64,000 nt of DNA, from assembly GCA_963573385.1 (NCBI GenBank), contig CAUYLG010026740.1, positions 41,681 through 105,680 of the forward strand, read 5' to 3'. A program made the translations under genes and the position numbers. This document shows positions 26,918-39,779 of the stretch, piece after piece; position 1 is the first letter of the stretch; each line of letters begins with the position of its first letter. The notes under the pieces were generated by a model, which ran no database searches, was not told the DNA's origin, and saw nothing but the letters and a program-made list of their open reading frames with translations. Source of the stretch: Cacajao melanocephalus. Lineage: Eukaryota > Chordata > Mammalia > Primates > Pitheciidae.

Positions 26918-27482
26918 ACGCCCATCACAGTACATGTCTTTGGTGGTGAGCAACAGCAGCCATGGGAGGGCCAAAAACTTTGCAAGGATCCTGCTGGTTT
27001 AGCTCCCCTAGGAAACAAAAGCATCTATGGAGGAAAGAACAACCAGAATTTTATCCTGAAGGTATAAGGGTAAATTATTGCTTCTGGAGAAATAGAATAG
27101 AAGAATATTATCTACTAAACACAAAGGAGTAGAAATAAATGCTGGGCCTAGCACTACAGATGAGGGAGGAACAAGATTATTGGGAAAGCCAATCCTCTGC
27201 AGTGTAAGGACACTGTGCCTAAGATTAAGGCTTAATGAGACAGAATGTTATTAACCATCAGTATAGCCACCAACAGTTAAAATGTAGCAGTGTGAACCTC
27301 TGGAGTGTTCCTTGATCTCCAAAGGCAATTCTAATAAAATGTAACACAACAGGAAGATCTAAAGCCTAAGGGTGAATCAGATGCAGAGAAAAATCCTATG
27401 TCAAACCAGCCCCACCTTAATCATAAGCTAGGCCTTGAGGTATTTGAGGCTATGATATAGTGAGATTAATTATAGCTGCAGA

Positions 27483-27499
27483 CACACCACACACACTAA

Positions 27500-27533
<34 letters not shown>

Positions 27534-27536
27534 TAC
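27483..27536 (+). repeat. (CA)n microsatellite
   Basis: Imperfect then pure CA repeats (cacaccacacacac, then about 11 CA units near 27511-27533). Likely length-polymorphic. It lies in the L1M. Confidence 0.9.
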
Positions 27537-28359
27537 ATAAACTCAACTCAGAAATACCTCTTTGTAAATTAATTGAAACTACCATGCCAAAGGCCTAACA
27601 GAAGGATAGATAGACACATCTGCAGGCATAATATATATATATTTGTCTCCGTTGTTCTAAAATATGTTTAGCTTTCATACAGCTATTACCAACCATAAGG
27701 AAAGGCCAATAAAAACACACAGCCAAGAGACAAAAATAAACAGAACTTGATTTAGAGAAGAGTCTTTGGTTTGTGCTTCAACATGTAAATGCTAGGGAGT
27801 TGCCTCTCCTATTCCCTACAAGAAAAAAAAAAAAGCTGGACAAACTCTAAATCACAGACTTTTCTGAGACCCATGAGAGAATAGAGGTCACAGTGAAAAC
27901 CATCACTCCAAAATCTGCTAGACAATAAAACTAAAACTAATTTGAAAATGATCAAAGTGGAGAATTTACATTACCTGATTTTAGAAAATAATATAAAGCT
28001 AGACAAATGGATTATTGCAACAGAATAGAGCATCTAGAAACCAAATATAAATGTATACAATCAACATGATTTCAACAATATTCAAAAGAAAGATTTTAAA
28101 TCTGAAATAACTGGATAAATAGGGAAAAATATGAATTTGAGAAAGAAAAATCTACAAGAATAGCTTAGCATGTTGGGGTAGTAAAATTTCTTAGACAAAA
28201 CCCAAAAGCACTACCATAAAAGAAAAATGTAATGAAGTATAATTTATCACATTAGATATTGCTGCTTTTTTATTAATGTAAACACAGGTAAATCAAGAAC
28301 TATAATAAAATATTGTTTGAAATTCATATATGTAATAAAGGAGTTATATTTAAAAATAT

Positions 28360-28455
28360 GGCTATATTATCTATCTATATGTATACATAAAGAGATATCT
28401 CTGTATTTATATGTATGTGTACATATGTCTATATGTATAATATATATATATTCCT
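28360..28455. repeat. TA-rich simple repeat
   Basis: Alternating purine/pyrimidine text of tatgtata, tatctata and a (TA)n core at 28439-28450, inside the L1M. Confidence 0.75.
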
Positions 28456-28975
28456 ACAAATCAACCATGAGAAAGCGAACAATTTAAAACGTGGGCAAAT
28501 GATTTTTAAAAATACTTCTGACATGCTCATGGAAAAGTACTCAACATTGTTAGTAGGCAGGGCAATGGAATTTAAAAACATATTTAAATATCAACTTACA
28601 TTCATTAGAATAATCAAAATTATAAAGTTTGATAAGATAAAATGTTGGCAAGGATGTAGAGTAACTGGAGTTGATGGGAATGGAAAATGGCAAAACTACT
28701 CTGTAAAACTATTTGTCAGTTCTTTCTAAAGTTAAATATACCCTAAATATTTTGCATGATAAATGGACACATATGTCCATAAAAAAATTCACAAAATAAT
28801 TTTAGCAACTTCACTTATAAAAGTTAAAAACTAGGAAAAAAAACCTGTGTTCATAACCAAAAACTAAATAAAATATTCTGGGATATTTAAACAATTGAAT
28901 ACTACCAACAGATAAGAAATACGTATTGATACACATAACAACATTAATTTCAAAATGTGTTATATAAAGCAAATG

Positions 28976-29060
28976 AAAATCAACATCTACTGATCCCATT
29001 AATAAGAAATTTGGTCAAAAATCAACATCTACTGTATGATCCCATTAATAAGAAATTTGG
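28976..29060 (+). repeat. Local tandem duplication in L1M 3' region
   Basis: Unit 1 (28976-29014, 39 bp) and unit 2 (29018-29060, 43 bp) share aaaatcaacatctact and gatcccattaataagaaa followed by tttgg. Unit 2 has an extra gtat. The L1M 3' region normally reads ctgtatgat at this point, so unit 2 keeps the older form and unit 1 lost four bases after the duplication. Confidence 0.88.
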
Positions 29061-29285
29061 CAACAGGCAAAACTAATCGAATGTACTAGAAATCAAAACA
29101 AAAGTTGCCTAATGTTAGTTGGAATTGATTGGAAAGAGACCAAAGGGAACTTCTCTGCATGTTGGAAAAATTCATTATTTTGATTAGATATTGTTTTACA
29201 ATGTGAGAGTCAAATTTATAGAATTATAAAACTGAAACCCATGTATTTCACCATATGTAATTTAAAAAATAAGCTAAAGGGAGTA

Positions 29286-30767
29286 AATCAACATTATGAA
29301 AAAAAAAGAAGATGTACATCATATTATAAAGAAAATTCCTGATTACATAATTTCCATTTATGGGTTAAGAATAAAATCATGAAATGATTTATAAATAAAA
29401 TAATGTTATTATCAGTTAGTGAAGTTGTCTATTCAAAGAATTACACCGAAAGTTTTAAGAATTTCAAATTGTGGAAAAACTTATATAATTAGGTCCTGGT
29501 TGTCTAAAATTATATAATTATCTCAAGGTCCTGGTTGTCCCATAAGCTTAGACAACAAGGAACTTCAACTAATTACAAATTTATACTATATGGACCCTCT
29601 AGACAGGTGACATAGAGAAGTCAATTTAAAAATAAATATAAATCATTTATTTACACAGCATAATATATTATAATAGGGTATTATCACAATAAATGCACCC
29701 TATTTTAAAATTGAATGGGATCATATTTACATATGAGAAATTCAATTATAATGTAATGGTATCTATCCCATTGATACTATTTCTTAATATATGTTCACTT
29801 TCACCAAAGATACTCATATTGCCTTTTTAAAAGATTCCCTTTTAAAAAGACAAGTGTTTTACACTGAATTATAAAAATACATTCAATGAATAATCACCAC
29901 AATTGAATCAGCAACTGGTTTATGAAACTAGCAAACTTTGATTCCTTCTTGCCATAAAAGGTTTGACCCTTTGAGTTTATTTCAGTAGCTTGCAGTTTAT
30001 TAACATATGGGTTCTTATATTCTGACTTTTTTTCATGCTGTGAAATGATTTTTCTAGTCAAGCTTTGATCCTCAGGTTTGGCCCACATTCTCTCTCCTGG
30101 GGCTCTACTAGATGCTGTCTACTTCAAATGCTTGCTCTCTGCAACACTTACTGTAAAATCTCAGGTGTCACATCACTCAATAATTTCACTCTGTGAGGGG
30201 AGATAAAATAAATTCCTTTCACTGGTAGCTGACAACTTCTCTTTTATCTTTTAGGAGTTTCTACTCTGTCCAGCTTCCAGCTGATGGAATGCCTTTGCAG
30301 AGAGGTTCTTTGCAGTTTGAATATGGTGCAACCTTCATCACCAAAGGCACTTCAACATGTATGGCAATGAATTTTCTGTTTATACATAACAAATTAAAAA
30401 CAAACTTTTTTTATCTCAAATTCTCTAACAGTCATTATCACATTGTCTTAATGCTGTATAAAGTAATTGATGTTTGTTCTCCCAAACTTTGACCATAGTA
30501 ACATAATAAACACTACTATTATAAACCCAGCAAAACTATATTTCTACTATATTCCATTTTTATATCATAATGTCAATCACTATCAGTTTTCCTTTGTACA
30601 TTTTTAATACTATATTGGTATGACATATCAGAGGTTTATTATTCCATTTTCAAAACCCTTGGTGCTAGGTATATTTAAAATTTGAAAAATTTTTATAATT
30701 TCAAAACATAATCTAGTGTAAATTCTTTTATTATATAACATTCATAGGAGTTTGGGAAGGCATTCAT
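29286..30767. other. AT-rich DNA with a small duplication
   Basis: No gene or clear family. A small duplication shares ttatataatta and ggtcctggttgtc at 29481-29504 and 29510-29539, with tctcaa inserted in the second copy. Confidence 0.5.
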
Positions 30768-30789
30768 AGTCAGGTGTACTAATATTTCT

Positions 30790-31049
30790 TTCTGTTGTTG
30801 TTGTTGTTTTTTCCTGAGATGGAGTCTCACTCTGTGGCCCAATTTGGAGTATAGTGATGTGATCTCAACTGACTACAACCTCTGCCTCCCAGGTTCAAGT
30901 GATTCTCCTGCCACCATGCCTGGCCAAATGTTTTTGTGTTTTTAGTAAAGATAGGGTTTAACCCTGCTGGCCAGGCTCGTCTTGTACTCCTGATTTCAAG
31001 TGATAAGCCCACCTCGGCCTCCCAAAGTGCTGGGATTACAGGCATGCCC
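30790..31049 (-). mobile_element. Alu SINE, internally deleted, with 22 bp TSD
   Basis: Antisense Alu: a (TTG)n-modified poly(T), then tgagatggagtctcactctg, and at the far end ctcggcctcccaaagtgctg and ggattacaggcatgccc. The block that normally carries the second-arm agctgggattacagg is missing between gattctcctgcc and accatgcctggcc, so about 40 bp are deleted. Flanks agtcaggtgtactaatattt+ct (30768-30789) and agtcaagtgcattaatattt+ct (31050-31071) differ at three sites. Confidence 0.93.
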
Positions 31050-31071
31050 AGTCAAGTGCATTAATATTTCT

Positions 31072-31770
31072 ATGCCAAAATTATATAAATATTTAGTGGG
31101 TTAAATGAAATGAATAAATCACTTTGTTTTATACAGCATTTTACATTTTGCTAGGCATAATATGCTGTCTTGTATTTGCGGTTCTTTGTCAATATTTCTC
31201 CTCTATCTAAAAACTGCACTCTCAAACCCAAAGGAAACACTGCTTTTTGCTTCAAAATATTTCAAAGTTCAATTCCTCATAAAAATCTTCCTGACATCTA
31301 GAAAAATTATCTACTTTTCCTTGTAGATGATACAATCAGTAATTCTTAAATATTGCACTATATTTACCCAAGAATATTATCTCTTCTCCATGAATCCAAC
31401 CTTTCAAAAGTGATTCATTTCTATAAGCTAAACACTTAGTACATGTATTTAGTATAGTACTAAATTGTAAATTGTAGTTATCGAATTTATTTATTTATTT
31501 ATGGAAACAATCAATACATTAGTGAAATATTCTAAAATAGTTTAGAACTTTTTAAGCAACTTAACATTTTCAGAAAATATAATCCATATTTTTGATATGA
31601 CAGAAAGTAACAGAGGTGGCTATCAAACTAAGCAACTAGAACAAAACTGTGGTATTTCTTCTAATTAAATATGGAAAACTTTCAGTTTAATTTGTGATAT
31701 TTCTATTTAATTATATAGACATTTCTAAGGAAGAAAGTGATACTTAGTCAAATATTACTACAAGCTATAT
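31072..31770. other. AT-rich DNA, no clear gene or repeat
   Basis: Unassigned apart from a short (TTTA)n run at 31484-31502. Confidence 0.5.
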
Positions 31771-31771
31771 G

Positions 31772-32144
31772 TAGTCATGCAACTCATAATGACATTTTGA
31801 TCAACAATTGACAGCATATACAATGGTCATCACATGAGATTTTCATAAAGCTACACTGTACAGGTGAACCATTTTTATGTTTTATATTATATTTTTGCTG
31901 TGCCTTTCTATGCTTACATACACAAATATCACTGTGTTCCAACTGCCTACAGTATCAGTACAGTAACCTGCTGTGCAGCTTTGTAGCCCAGGAGCATAAA
32001 ATTATACCATATAGCCTAGGTGTGCAGTAGATTACACCACCTAGATTTGTGTACGCCTACACTCTATGATGTTAGTACTATAATAAAATCGCCTAACAAC
32101 ACATTTGTCAGAACATATTCCTGTTGTCAAATGATGCATAACTG
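31772..32144 (-). mobile_element. MER2/Tigger1-type DNA transposon relic (MITE)
   Basis: Both ends are recognisable. The left end (tagtcatgcaactcataatg) and right end (aaatgatgcataactg) are near-inverted copies and match the MER2/Tigger TIR. Inner words include gcctaggtgtgcagtagatt, ctctatgatgttagtactat and aaaatcgcctaacaacac. TA follows the right end at 32145-32146. These mariner-related elements were moved by a Tigger transposase; none is encoded here. Confidence 0.85.
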
Positions 32145-32146
32145 TA

Positions 32147-33060
32147 ATTGAAATGTTAATGTTTTGATTTGAAATGGTATATAGGCTGAGCAGCAACTAG
32201 TGTCAATATTAGTATAATTATATTTCTTATTTATTATAAACTACTGAACTTTTATTTTGAATAAAATAAAGTATATTCCAATGGAAAGTTAGTATATATG
32301 TAATATTTTCTTCAAAGTCTTAATTATAAACATTCACATGCTTATAGTTCTTCTATTCTTAAATAATGGCATTGAAATGATTGATCAACAGTCAAATGGA
32401 ATATAGAATATCATATTTAAATTATTTAAAGTGTTATTTTCTCCTTAATCTGATTTGCTTCAATAGTATTTTTAAGAATAAATCTCACCTTCTGAAAAAT
32501 TTCTGAACCTAAAAGTGTGAGTAATGCCAAAAAAAATGAATAAAGCAATTTTAAGATTTGAACACATTTTTAAAGATATAAATGTAACTTTGATCAATTA
32601 TAAACATGCTATTTTATATGTTATTCAAAGACTGAATTTAACATTATTTTAAGTAATGTTCTTTTATTTGGCTCAAAGAGGACTCTAATGCAAGTTAAGA
32701 AAAGTTGTTTTTCTAACTTTATTCAAAAAATAATAATTTGTCAAGTCATATATATATATATACATATATAAACCTCCATTTCAAAGTTATATAGGGTAAA
32801 CATACACACATATGCACACCCACTTCAAAAGATAAAAGTGACCAAATTCCATTCAAATCATATCCATGCAGTTATTTTTTTTACTATAAGTAACTATATT
32901 AGAATTATACTACACAGAAAACTAAATAAACAGAAATGTTTTGGCTTGGATTATTTGGATTATTTTAATACTTTAAAATATTTTAATCTTTCAATGAAAA
33001 TAAGTTCATGTTTATTGTATGCTTTATGTGTGAATCTAATGGTATATGTATTGATAAAAG
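32147..33060. other. AT-rich DNA with (TA)n
   Basis: No gene recognised. A short (TA)n tract lies at about 32748-32770, followed by CA-rich text. Confidence 0.55.
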
Positions 33061-33064
33061 AAAA

Positions 33065-33455
33065 ACTTCAGCTGAATTAAATTTAAAGGAGTTTAACTGA
33101 GCAATGAATGACTTGTAAATCGGGCAACCTTCAGAATCAGCAGATTTACAGAGACTCCAGGGGTGCCTCGTGGTAGGAACACATTTCTAGACAAAAAAGA
33201 TAAAGTGATGTACAGCAATTGAAAGTGAGGTACAGAAACAGAGATTGGTTATATCTTGGCATTTGGCTTATTTGAACAGTTTGAACACTCAGCAGTCTAT
33301 GAGTGGCTGAAGAATGGCCGTTGGAATTGGCCAACACTCAGCTATTGTTACGGGTGCATACTATTAAGTTAGGTTTTCAATTTTGCCTATTAAGCTAGGT
33401 CATAGTTCATCCACAAGGACAGAGTCCTTTTAAGGCTATATTTAGTTTGCTTTAT
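33065..33455 (+). repeat. Dispersed-repeat-like sequence, family not assigned
   Basis: The text, including ggagtttaactgagcaatga, cagagactccaggggtgcct, gtctatgagtggctgaagaa and ggtcatagttcatccacaag, feels like a known old mammalian repeat, possibly an LTR, but I cannot name it with confidence. It is GC-richer than its neighbours and ends near tatatttagtttgctttatc. Confidence 0.45.
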
Positions 33456-33459
33456 CAAT

Positions 33460-35905
33460 AAATATTTTTGAAGAATTTTTCAAGTAACATAATGATACAA
33501 TGTAGATGGAGAATGACTTTCTGTAGAAAGGGAGGAGCTTTAATATTGAGAATGCAAGTTTAAATAAAAGAAAAACATGAATATTTTGACTTAAAAGTAC
33601 AAAGTACATTTTGATATTTATATTCATGAAACAACAGTTGAAACAATAATGGAAGACATCCATGGAACAACTATAGAGTGATAAAAGAAAGCTCTGAGAA
33701 AATATCTTAGGGATCATCTAATTTTATCTGGGAGTGAATGAATGGCAACTATTGAGGAGTATTTAGGATGGTTCAACATAAGATGATATAAATCATGATA
33801 AGGAAAAAATACCTCTACAAAGGAATAAGTGAACTCTATTTAACGGTGTTAGTTTTCTCAAAATAATTATGGGAATAAACTCTTTATATACCTCCTCTAC
33901 CAAGAAAAAACATAGAAAAAATAAAGAGGGAAACTGTCCCACACTCCAAAGATTAGGAAACTCCATATAGTAATGGTTAACTAATATTTACACTAATTAC
34001 ATCATTGATGGAGGACAGATATAAGAGTATCTTTTTTTTTTTCTGAGTGTTCTAAGATCCGAGGTTACACAAAATCGGTGATTACAATGTGGCACACTGC
34101 TGACAGAACACGTAAGACATAAGTGTATTTGCCTTTGTAGTTTGTCGTAAGAGTTAATCTTAGAAAAGAATATATAATGTCAGTCTGGCAGATTTACAAT
34201 AAATGGTGTCCTAATAGGAACTACAAAATTTGTGTCAATTTATGCCAATTTAAGACATATATTTAAGTCTAAATAAAGCAGTTGCTGGTATCCAAATGGA
34301 AAAAATAAATAAAACAAAATAAGGATCTTTTTTAATGTTGAGAAATGCTGAGGCTGATTAGATTGAAGGATAGATAAATTGAAATTTAACAAATTGGAAA
34401 AATATATTTAATTAGTAAACAAGTATAAGTATTTGTTCTTTATAAGCATTAATTCAGAGTCAGCTTCATGGATATACAACCAGTACAGTCATCTAAGTTT
34501 CCACACTCAGAAAGGCCCTGTGCTTGGTTTAATGCCCTGGTTTTGTCATCTTAAAATCCTTAATAATCTTAAAACATGAAGTCCTACATTGTTATATTGC
34601 ACAGAGCCCGCAAATTATGTGGTCAGCCCTGGATTAAAAAATTATACCTCATTACTCTAAAGATAAATTTCATGAAAAGAGAAAATACCAAAACAAAAAT
34701 TATAATCATGACATTATTTTATATGAGACAACTTGCCCATTTTCTCTTTGAAGCCTGACATTTCCAAAGACAAAGAGAAGATATTTCTGTGCAATCTAAC
34801 TCAAAGCTGGACAAGAAAAGACATCAATTAAAATAAAACGACAAAATGTTTAAAGTTCTCTCATTCAGATTATCAGGGATAGTCTTTACGAAACCTTTAG
34901 AAAACATTCAGGAATTGGTCATGAAAGAGATACAACCTATGTTCTCTCCTAATTCTTGGTGAATGACCTTAAGACAGAAATAGAGGATTTAATGTGAAAG
35001 CAAAAGCTGAAGTAAAAAATAACCCCATGGCCATGTTGCCAACTCCTAACTGAACAATATGAGAGAGACTTAAAAACAGAAAATATCTAGAAAAAAAAAT
35101 CTGCTGTCTTTACAAATAATAGCAAGATGATCTTACTTTGACTATCACACCAGAGAGAAATGACACTTGTAGATACATTATTCTAAAAAGATATTGGAAA
35201 AACAAATAATTGTTCTACATTCACTGAGAAATTGACAAAAAATGTGTGGATAGACAAAAAGGTGCTTTCAATAGAAAACAATCCCCCATACTCTTAAACT
35301 AACAAAGAAAAATTTTCCTATAGATAACTTTTTACATTTTTGAATAATAAGTGCTATCAACCTTAGTTTCTTCCATAGTTGAAAAACTGATCCCACAAAT
35401 TCAATGAACTGCTTAGGTGGAGTAGACTAGCTTCTAGTTTGTGCTGAAGAATGATTAAAGACAAAATGAAAAATTGAGACCACCTTAGATTACATTGTTA
35501 AACTTTCAGAATTAGAATTGAGGACTAAGGCCATTTGTCTTCTCGACAAATATTTGTTTCAGGTATTTTTTTTGTTTGTTTTCAAGAAGATAAGGCTACA
35601 GCGCAAAATGACAATAACAAAAACATCATTGTTTCTTTATGAAATATTTGCAAACCCATGCAAATACATTTTGTATTGAAATAGTTTGTATACCTAAGAA
35701 AATATTATGTTTCAAATTAAATTTTGTTATCCAATACTCGCTTCAAAAATTTTGCCAGGCAGTGTCTGTCCACAAGTCCTAAATTAACATTTCACAAATA
35801 AGAGATTGCCACATGTCTGTGTTTGCTGTTTTTAAACTAATGTAATATATTTTTATTGCAGATTCTGAAAATTATCTTGCAGTCTGTTAAAGAATGTGGT
35901 GCTCA
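33460..35905. other. AT-rich DNA with one possible old repeat
   Basis: Mostly unassigned. At about 34470-34640 the words ggccctgtgcttggtttaat and gcacagagcccgcaaattat followed by gtggtcagccctg resemble an old dispersed repeat whose family I cannot fix. No gene is seen. Confidence 0.45.
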
Positions 35906-35909
35906 GTCA

Positions 35910-36029
35910 TCAAATTTCTGATTTAGTAGATCTATTGAACGATGAAGCTAAAAACTTTACATTTCTACGAGTTCCCAGGTAATGCTGATGCTGTTGTTCT
36001 AGGGACCACGTTTTGGGAACGAACCACTG
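35910..36029 (+). mobile_element. MER5-type hAT (Charlie) MITE fragment
   Basis: Follows the MER5A/B right half: tttctgatttagtagatcta, acatttctacgagttcccag, gtaatgctgatgctgttgtt, ctagggaccacgttttggga and a terminal acgaaccactg, which corresponds to the hAT TIR gagaaccactg. The left TIR is absent. Confidence 0.75.
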
Positions 36030-37150
36030 CTATGTTATATGAGTCAGTTTAATTCAAGGTTCTTCTATAGTTGCATCCAAACATCTCCCAAATGATCACA
36101 TTTGAGATGTCTATTGTTTGAAGACAAATATTTTGTTGAAGAAGAATTGTAGTTTCAGAAATTTAAAGGCTAGTTGGGATTAGTATTTCTGAAATGGTTA
36201 CAGAAAGAATGAAGTATCATTCTTTATTTAATTATGATTTTTACCTTAAGTCCATTTGATTGATATATAGTTATGGCTGCTTTCTTTCTTTTTTTTTTTA
36301 ATGATTATATGATTTTCCATAGTTTTATTTTCAGTGTTTCATAGTTTCCTTTTTCTATACAAGTCATATATATATATACACACACATAAATACATATATA
36401 TTTTCATATATGACTGTAAAGACATATATAACTTCAAATAAAATCTGAAGTCATTTTAAATAAGTATAATCTATTTGCATTTAATTTAATACCTGATATT
36501 TTAAAAATTATGTCTACCATTTTACCCAGCTGCTATTATTTATCATTCTATTTGTTTTGTTTGGCAATACAAACACTAATTTTTGTTATATACAAAATTT
36601 TGGTTTAAATACATATGTAATTTATTATGCATCTAAACCATTTTGTGCATTCTCTGAAATCAAAAGTCATATTTTCAAAGTGAGCCAACATTATAGGTAT
36701 AAATATTTAGAATAACTACAATGATACACTTTTCTGACAAGGCAGATATTGAGTTAAAGAGATTCAGTATGTTCAAGTGTCAACTTCCTTTTGCTATTAG
36801 TAATAAACTGAATTTCAGGAATATTTGTGACTTTATAAATTAACTTTTAAAATATAAATGTCTTAAAATGATATGAATGAATTGACAGCCCTCTGAAGTT
36901 TGGTTTTATATTTTTTCAAAATAATTTGGAAAATCTTAAAACAAATTCTTCCTTGGAAGGAGTGTCAAACATCATCTTTCGTAACTCTTAGAAAGTTGCA
37001 TTATGGAAACTATTGTTTGCAAACAAGATGACGTTTAAATTAATCCTACAAAAGTAAGTAATAATTCAAATGATACACAGAGATTAATTTAAAAGTTTTC
37101 ATTTTGGTTTCAAATCTCTCATCTCATTAACAAAACTTTTTAAAATTTAT
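36030..37150. other. AT-rich DNA with (TA)n/(CA)n
   Basis: No gene or clear dispersed repeat. Simple TA/CA repeats lie at about 36366-36415. Confidence 0.55.
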
Positions 37151-37157
37151 TCATTCT

Positions 37158-37310
37158 TTTAGAGACAAAGTCTCACTCTGTCACATAGGCTGGATTGCAG
37201 TGGTGCAATCATAGTTCCCTGCAACCTTCAATTCCTGGCCTCAAACAATCATCCCACTTTGGCCTTCCAAAGTGTTGTGATTACAGGCCTGCGCCACTGT
37301 ACCCAGCCAA
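37158..37310 (-). mobile_element. FRAM-like free Alu monomer, antisense
   Basis: A single ~150 bp Alu-like arm with no second arm. It runs from agacaaagtctcactctgtc through ggattgcagtggtgcaatca to gattacaggcctgcgccact and gtacccagcc. The body combines the Alu 5' start with the arm that carries gtgcaatcatagttccctgc-type text, as in free right Alu monomers, which predate or accompany early dimeric Alu. Confidence 0.8.
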
Positions 37311-38491
37311 AATAATTTTTGATTCAATCATTTTTAACTGCTTAAAATTATGTTTTATATTTGAAACAAAATACATTAAAGAGGTAGTAGGGTTTATTTA
37401 ATTAAATTGAGGTTAAATATTTGAAAGAATAATAAATAGAGATAAATCTTTCAGTGAGCTTATCTTACAAAAGTTTGTCACCAAATGATACTCAAGAAAA
37501 CATTTTGCTGAAATGTGTATTTCATAATGAAAATAATTGGAACTCTGAATGTCCTCATTTAACAGAATTTGCTCTGAGCATCTTAGGACATTGAATAATT
37601 GTAGAAAAAGTATTCTCTCAATTAGTTACATTTTGGATTAAAAAACAAGTCAATTGAAGGTACCAACAATTAAAGATTTATTAAACATAATGCACAATGT
37701 TACTTTAATTAATTGAATGGTGCATCTTGCCGTCTCTCTCTCTCCCTTCTTCCTTCCTTCTTTTCCTCTTCTACCCTTTGAAAAATACACTCAACAAAAG
37801 GCTTAATATATATATACGTAAAAGTACTAATAATCCAGTATTATAAATGTACAGATTTAATTTGATTACATCAGTTTTCGTTTTTATTACTCAAAAATAT
37901 ATCTTCAAAAACAACTTTTTATTGCTCATTGATTTTTCTTTTCCTTCATTCATTTCTAAATTTCTCTTTTATTTTTGATTTGGAATCTTCTAATATACTT
38001 TTTAATTATTTATGTAAAAATTGCTATAAAGTGCTGATTTTCTAACAATAAAAATGTTTAACAATGTAGATAGACCTGTAGAATAACTCTGGTGGTATGC
38101 GATCTTTTAAATATTTAGAATTTGTATTTTCTTTGCCTGTAAATTGTTGACTGCATTATTCATTAACCTATTTTTTTAGTTTTTTAAAGTAAAAAACTTT
38201 TTTAAAAATTTTACGTAATTTTATAATGATAGAATATGCCCCATATGATTACTGCTGTTTAAGTATCAGATCATCTAGTAGCTTAAATATTTCTCATAGT
38301 TATTTTACTAAGTGTAGTTAAATTAATTATTAACATGTATTCTATAGGTTAGTTACAGAGTCTTGGAATTGCCTTGTCATGTGGCTTATATGCAGAAGAC
38401 AAATTATAATTTAGTTATCAAATGCTCTTTTTAACACATAATAAACAGTTTTCATCCTCATATTTTTATTTTCATCTATACATTTTTTTTA
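37311..38491. other. AT-rich DNA with a pyrimidine tract
   Basis: No gene or clear dispersed repeat. A CT/TTCC-rich tract lies at about 37731-37775. Confidence 0.55.
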
Positions 38492-38507
38492 AAAAATCTG
38501 ATTATTC

Positions 38508-39174
38508 TCAATCACCAGTGATGTTGAGCATTTTTTCATGTTTGTTAGCCTCATAAATGTCTTCTTTTAAAAACTGTCTATTCATATCCTTTGCCCATTT
38601 TTCAATGGATTTATTTGTTTCTTTCTTGTAAATCTGCTTTAGTTCTTTGTATATTCTGGATATTAGCCCTTTGTCAGATGAGTAGATGGCAAACATTTTT
38701 TCCCATTCTGTTGGTTGCTGGTTCACTCCAATGATTGTTTCTTTTGCTGTGCAGAAGCTCTTAAGTTTAATTAGATCCCATCTGTCTATTTTGGCTTTTG
38801 TTGTCAGTGTTTTTGGTGTTTTAGTCATAAAGTCCTTGCCTATGCCTATGTCCTGAATGGTGTTGCCTAGATTTTCTTCTAGGGTTTTTATGGTGTTAGA
38901 TCTTATGTTTAAATCTTTAATCCATCTGGAGTTAATTTTAGTGTAAAGTGTAAGGAAAGGGGTCCAGTTTCAGCTTTCTGCACGTGGCTAGCCAGTTTTC
39001 CCAACACCATTTATTAGACAGAGAATCTTTTCCCCATTGCTTGTTTTTGTCAGGTTTGTCAAAGATCAGATGGTTGTAGATGTGTGATGTTGCTTCTGAG
39101 GCCTCTGTGCTGTTCCATTGGTCTATATCTCTGTTTTGGTACCAGTACCATGCTGTTTTGATTACTGTAGCCTT
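38508..39174 (-). pseudogene. L1 ORF2 relic, inverted segment
   Basis: On the minus strand a 106-codon open block (38828-38508) reads as L1 ORF2p C-terminal text ([17 protein letters not shown], then [17 protein letters not shown]). A second block lies at 39228-38938. They belong to the part of ORF2p after the reverse transcriptase. There is no promoter or complete domain. Confidence 0.85.
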
Positions 39175-39670
39175 GAGATACCATCTCACACCAGTTAGAA
39201 TGGTGATTATTAAAAAATCTGGACACAACAGATGCTGGAGAGGATGTGGAGAGACAGGAACAGTTTTATACTGTTGGTGGGAGTGTAAATTAATTCAACC
39301 ATTGTGGAAGACAGTGTGCTGATTCCTCAAGGATCTAGAAATAGAAATTCCATTTGACCCAGCAATCCCATTACTGGGTATATACCCAAAGGATTATAAA
39401 TCATTCTATTATAAAGACACATGCACGCATGTGTTCACTGTGGCACTGTTTACAATTGCAAAGACATGGAACCAACCCAAGTGCCTATCAATGATAGACT
39501 GGATAAGGAAAATGTGGTGGCACATATATACCATGGAATGCTATGCAGCCATGAAAAAGGATGAGTTCATGTCCTTTGTAGGGATATGGATGAATCTGGA
39601 AACCATCAATCTCAGCAAACTGACACAAGAACAGAAAAATCAAACACCGCATGTTCTCACTCATAAATAG
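39175..39670 (+). pseudogene. L1 ORF2 relic, C-terminal end
   Basis: The open block at 39431-39670 matches the end of ORF2p (AKTWNQPKC, then WHIYTMECYAAMKKDEFMSF), including its stop just before the 3' UTR. Broken upstream by frameshifts. The cysteine-rich C-terminal motif itself is not clearly retained. Confidence 0.85.
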
Positions 39671-39725
39671 GTGTTGAACAATGAGAACACATGGGCACAG
39701 GGAGGTCATCACACACTGCAGTCTG

Positions 39726-39779
39726 CTGGGGGGTGGGGGCTGGGGAGGGACAGTGAGGGGTGGGGAGGCTGGGGAGGGA
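39726..39779 (+). repeat. G-rich tract of L1 3' UTR, G-quadruplex potential
   Basis: Eight runs of three or more G within about 54 bp. The segment ggctggggaggga occurs at 39738-39750 and 39767-39779 (period 29), so the normal L1 G-rich tract has been partly duplicated. Such tracts in primate L1 3' UTRs are known to fold into G-quadruplexes. Confidence 0.85.

Larger units (their letters stand above)
23930..29285 (+). mobile_element. Old L1M (L1ME/L1MC age), interrupted and internally deleted
   Basis: It starts with gaggtggcaagatgaccaat, an L1M-type 5' end. 5' UTR-like text continues to 24605 and resumes after a MaLR insertion at 26918. ORF1-proximal text follows (catgccaaaggcctaacaga near 27582; aaccataaggaaaggccaat near 27691). 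After a large deletion, ORF2 C-terminal text appears (gttggcaaggatgtagagta near 28645) and then 3' UTR to about 29285. The 5' part is assigned from remembered L1ME consensus and is less sure than the 3' part. Confidence 0.65.
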
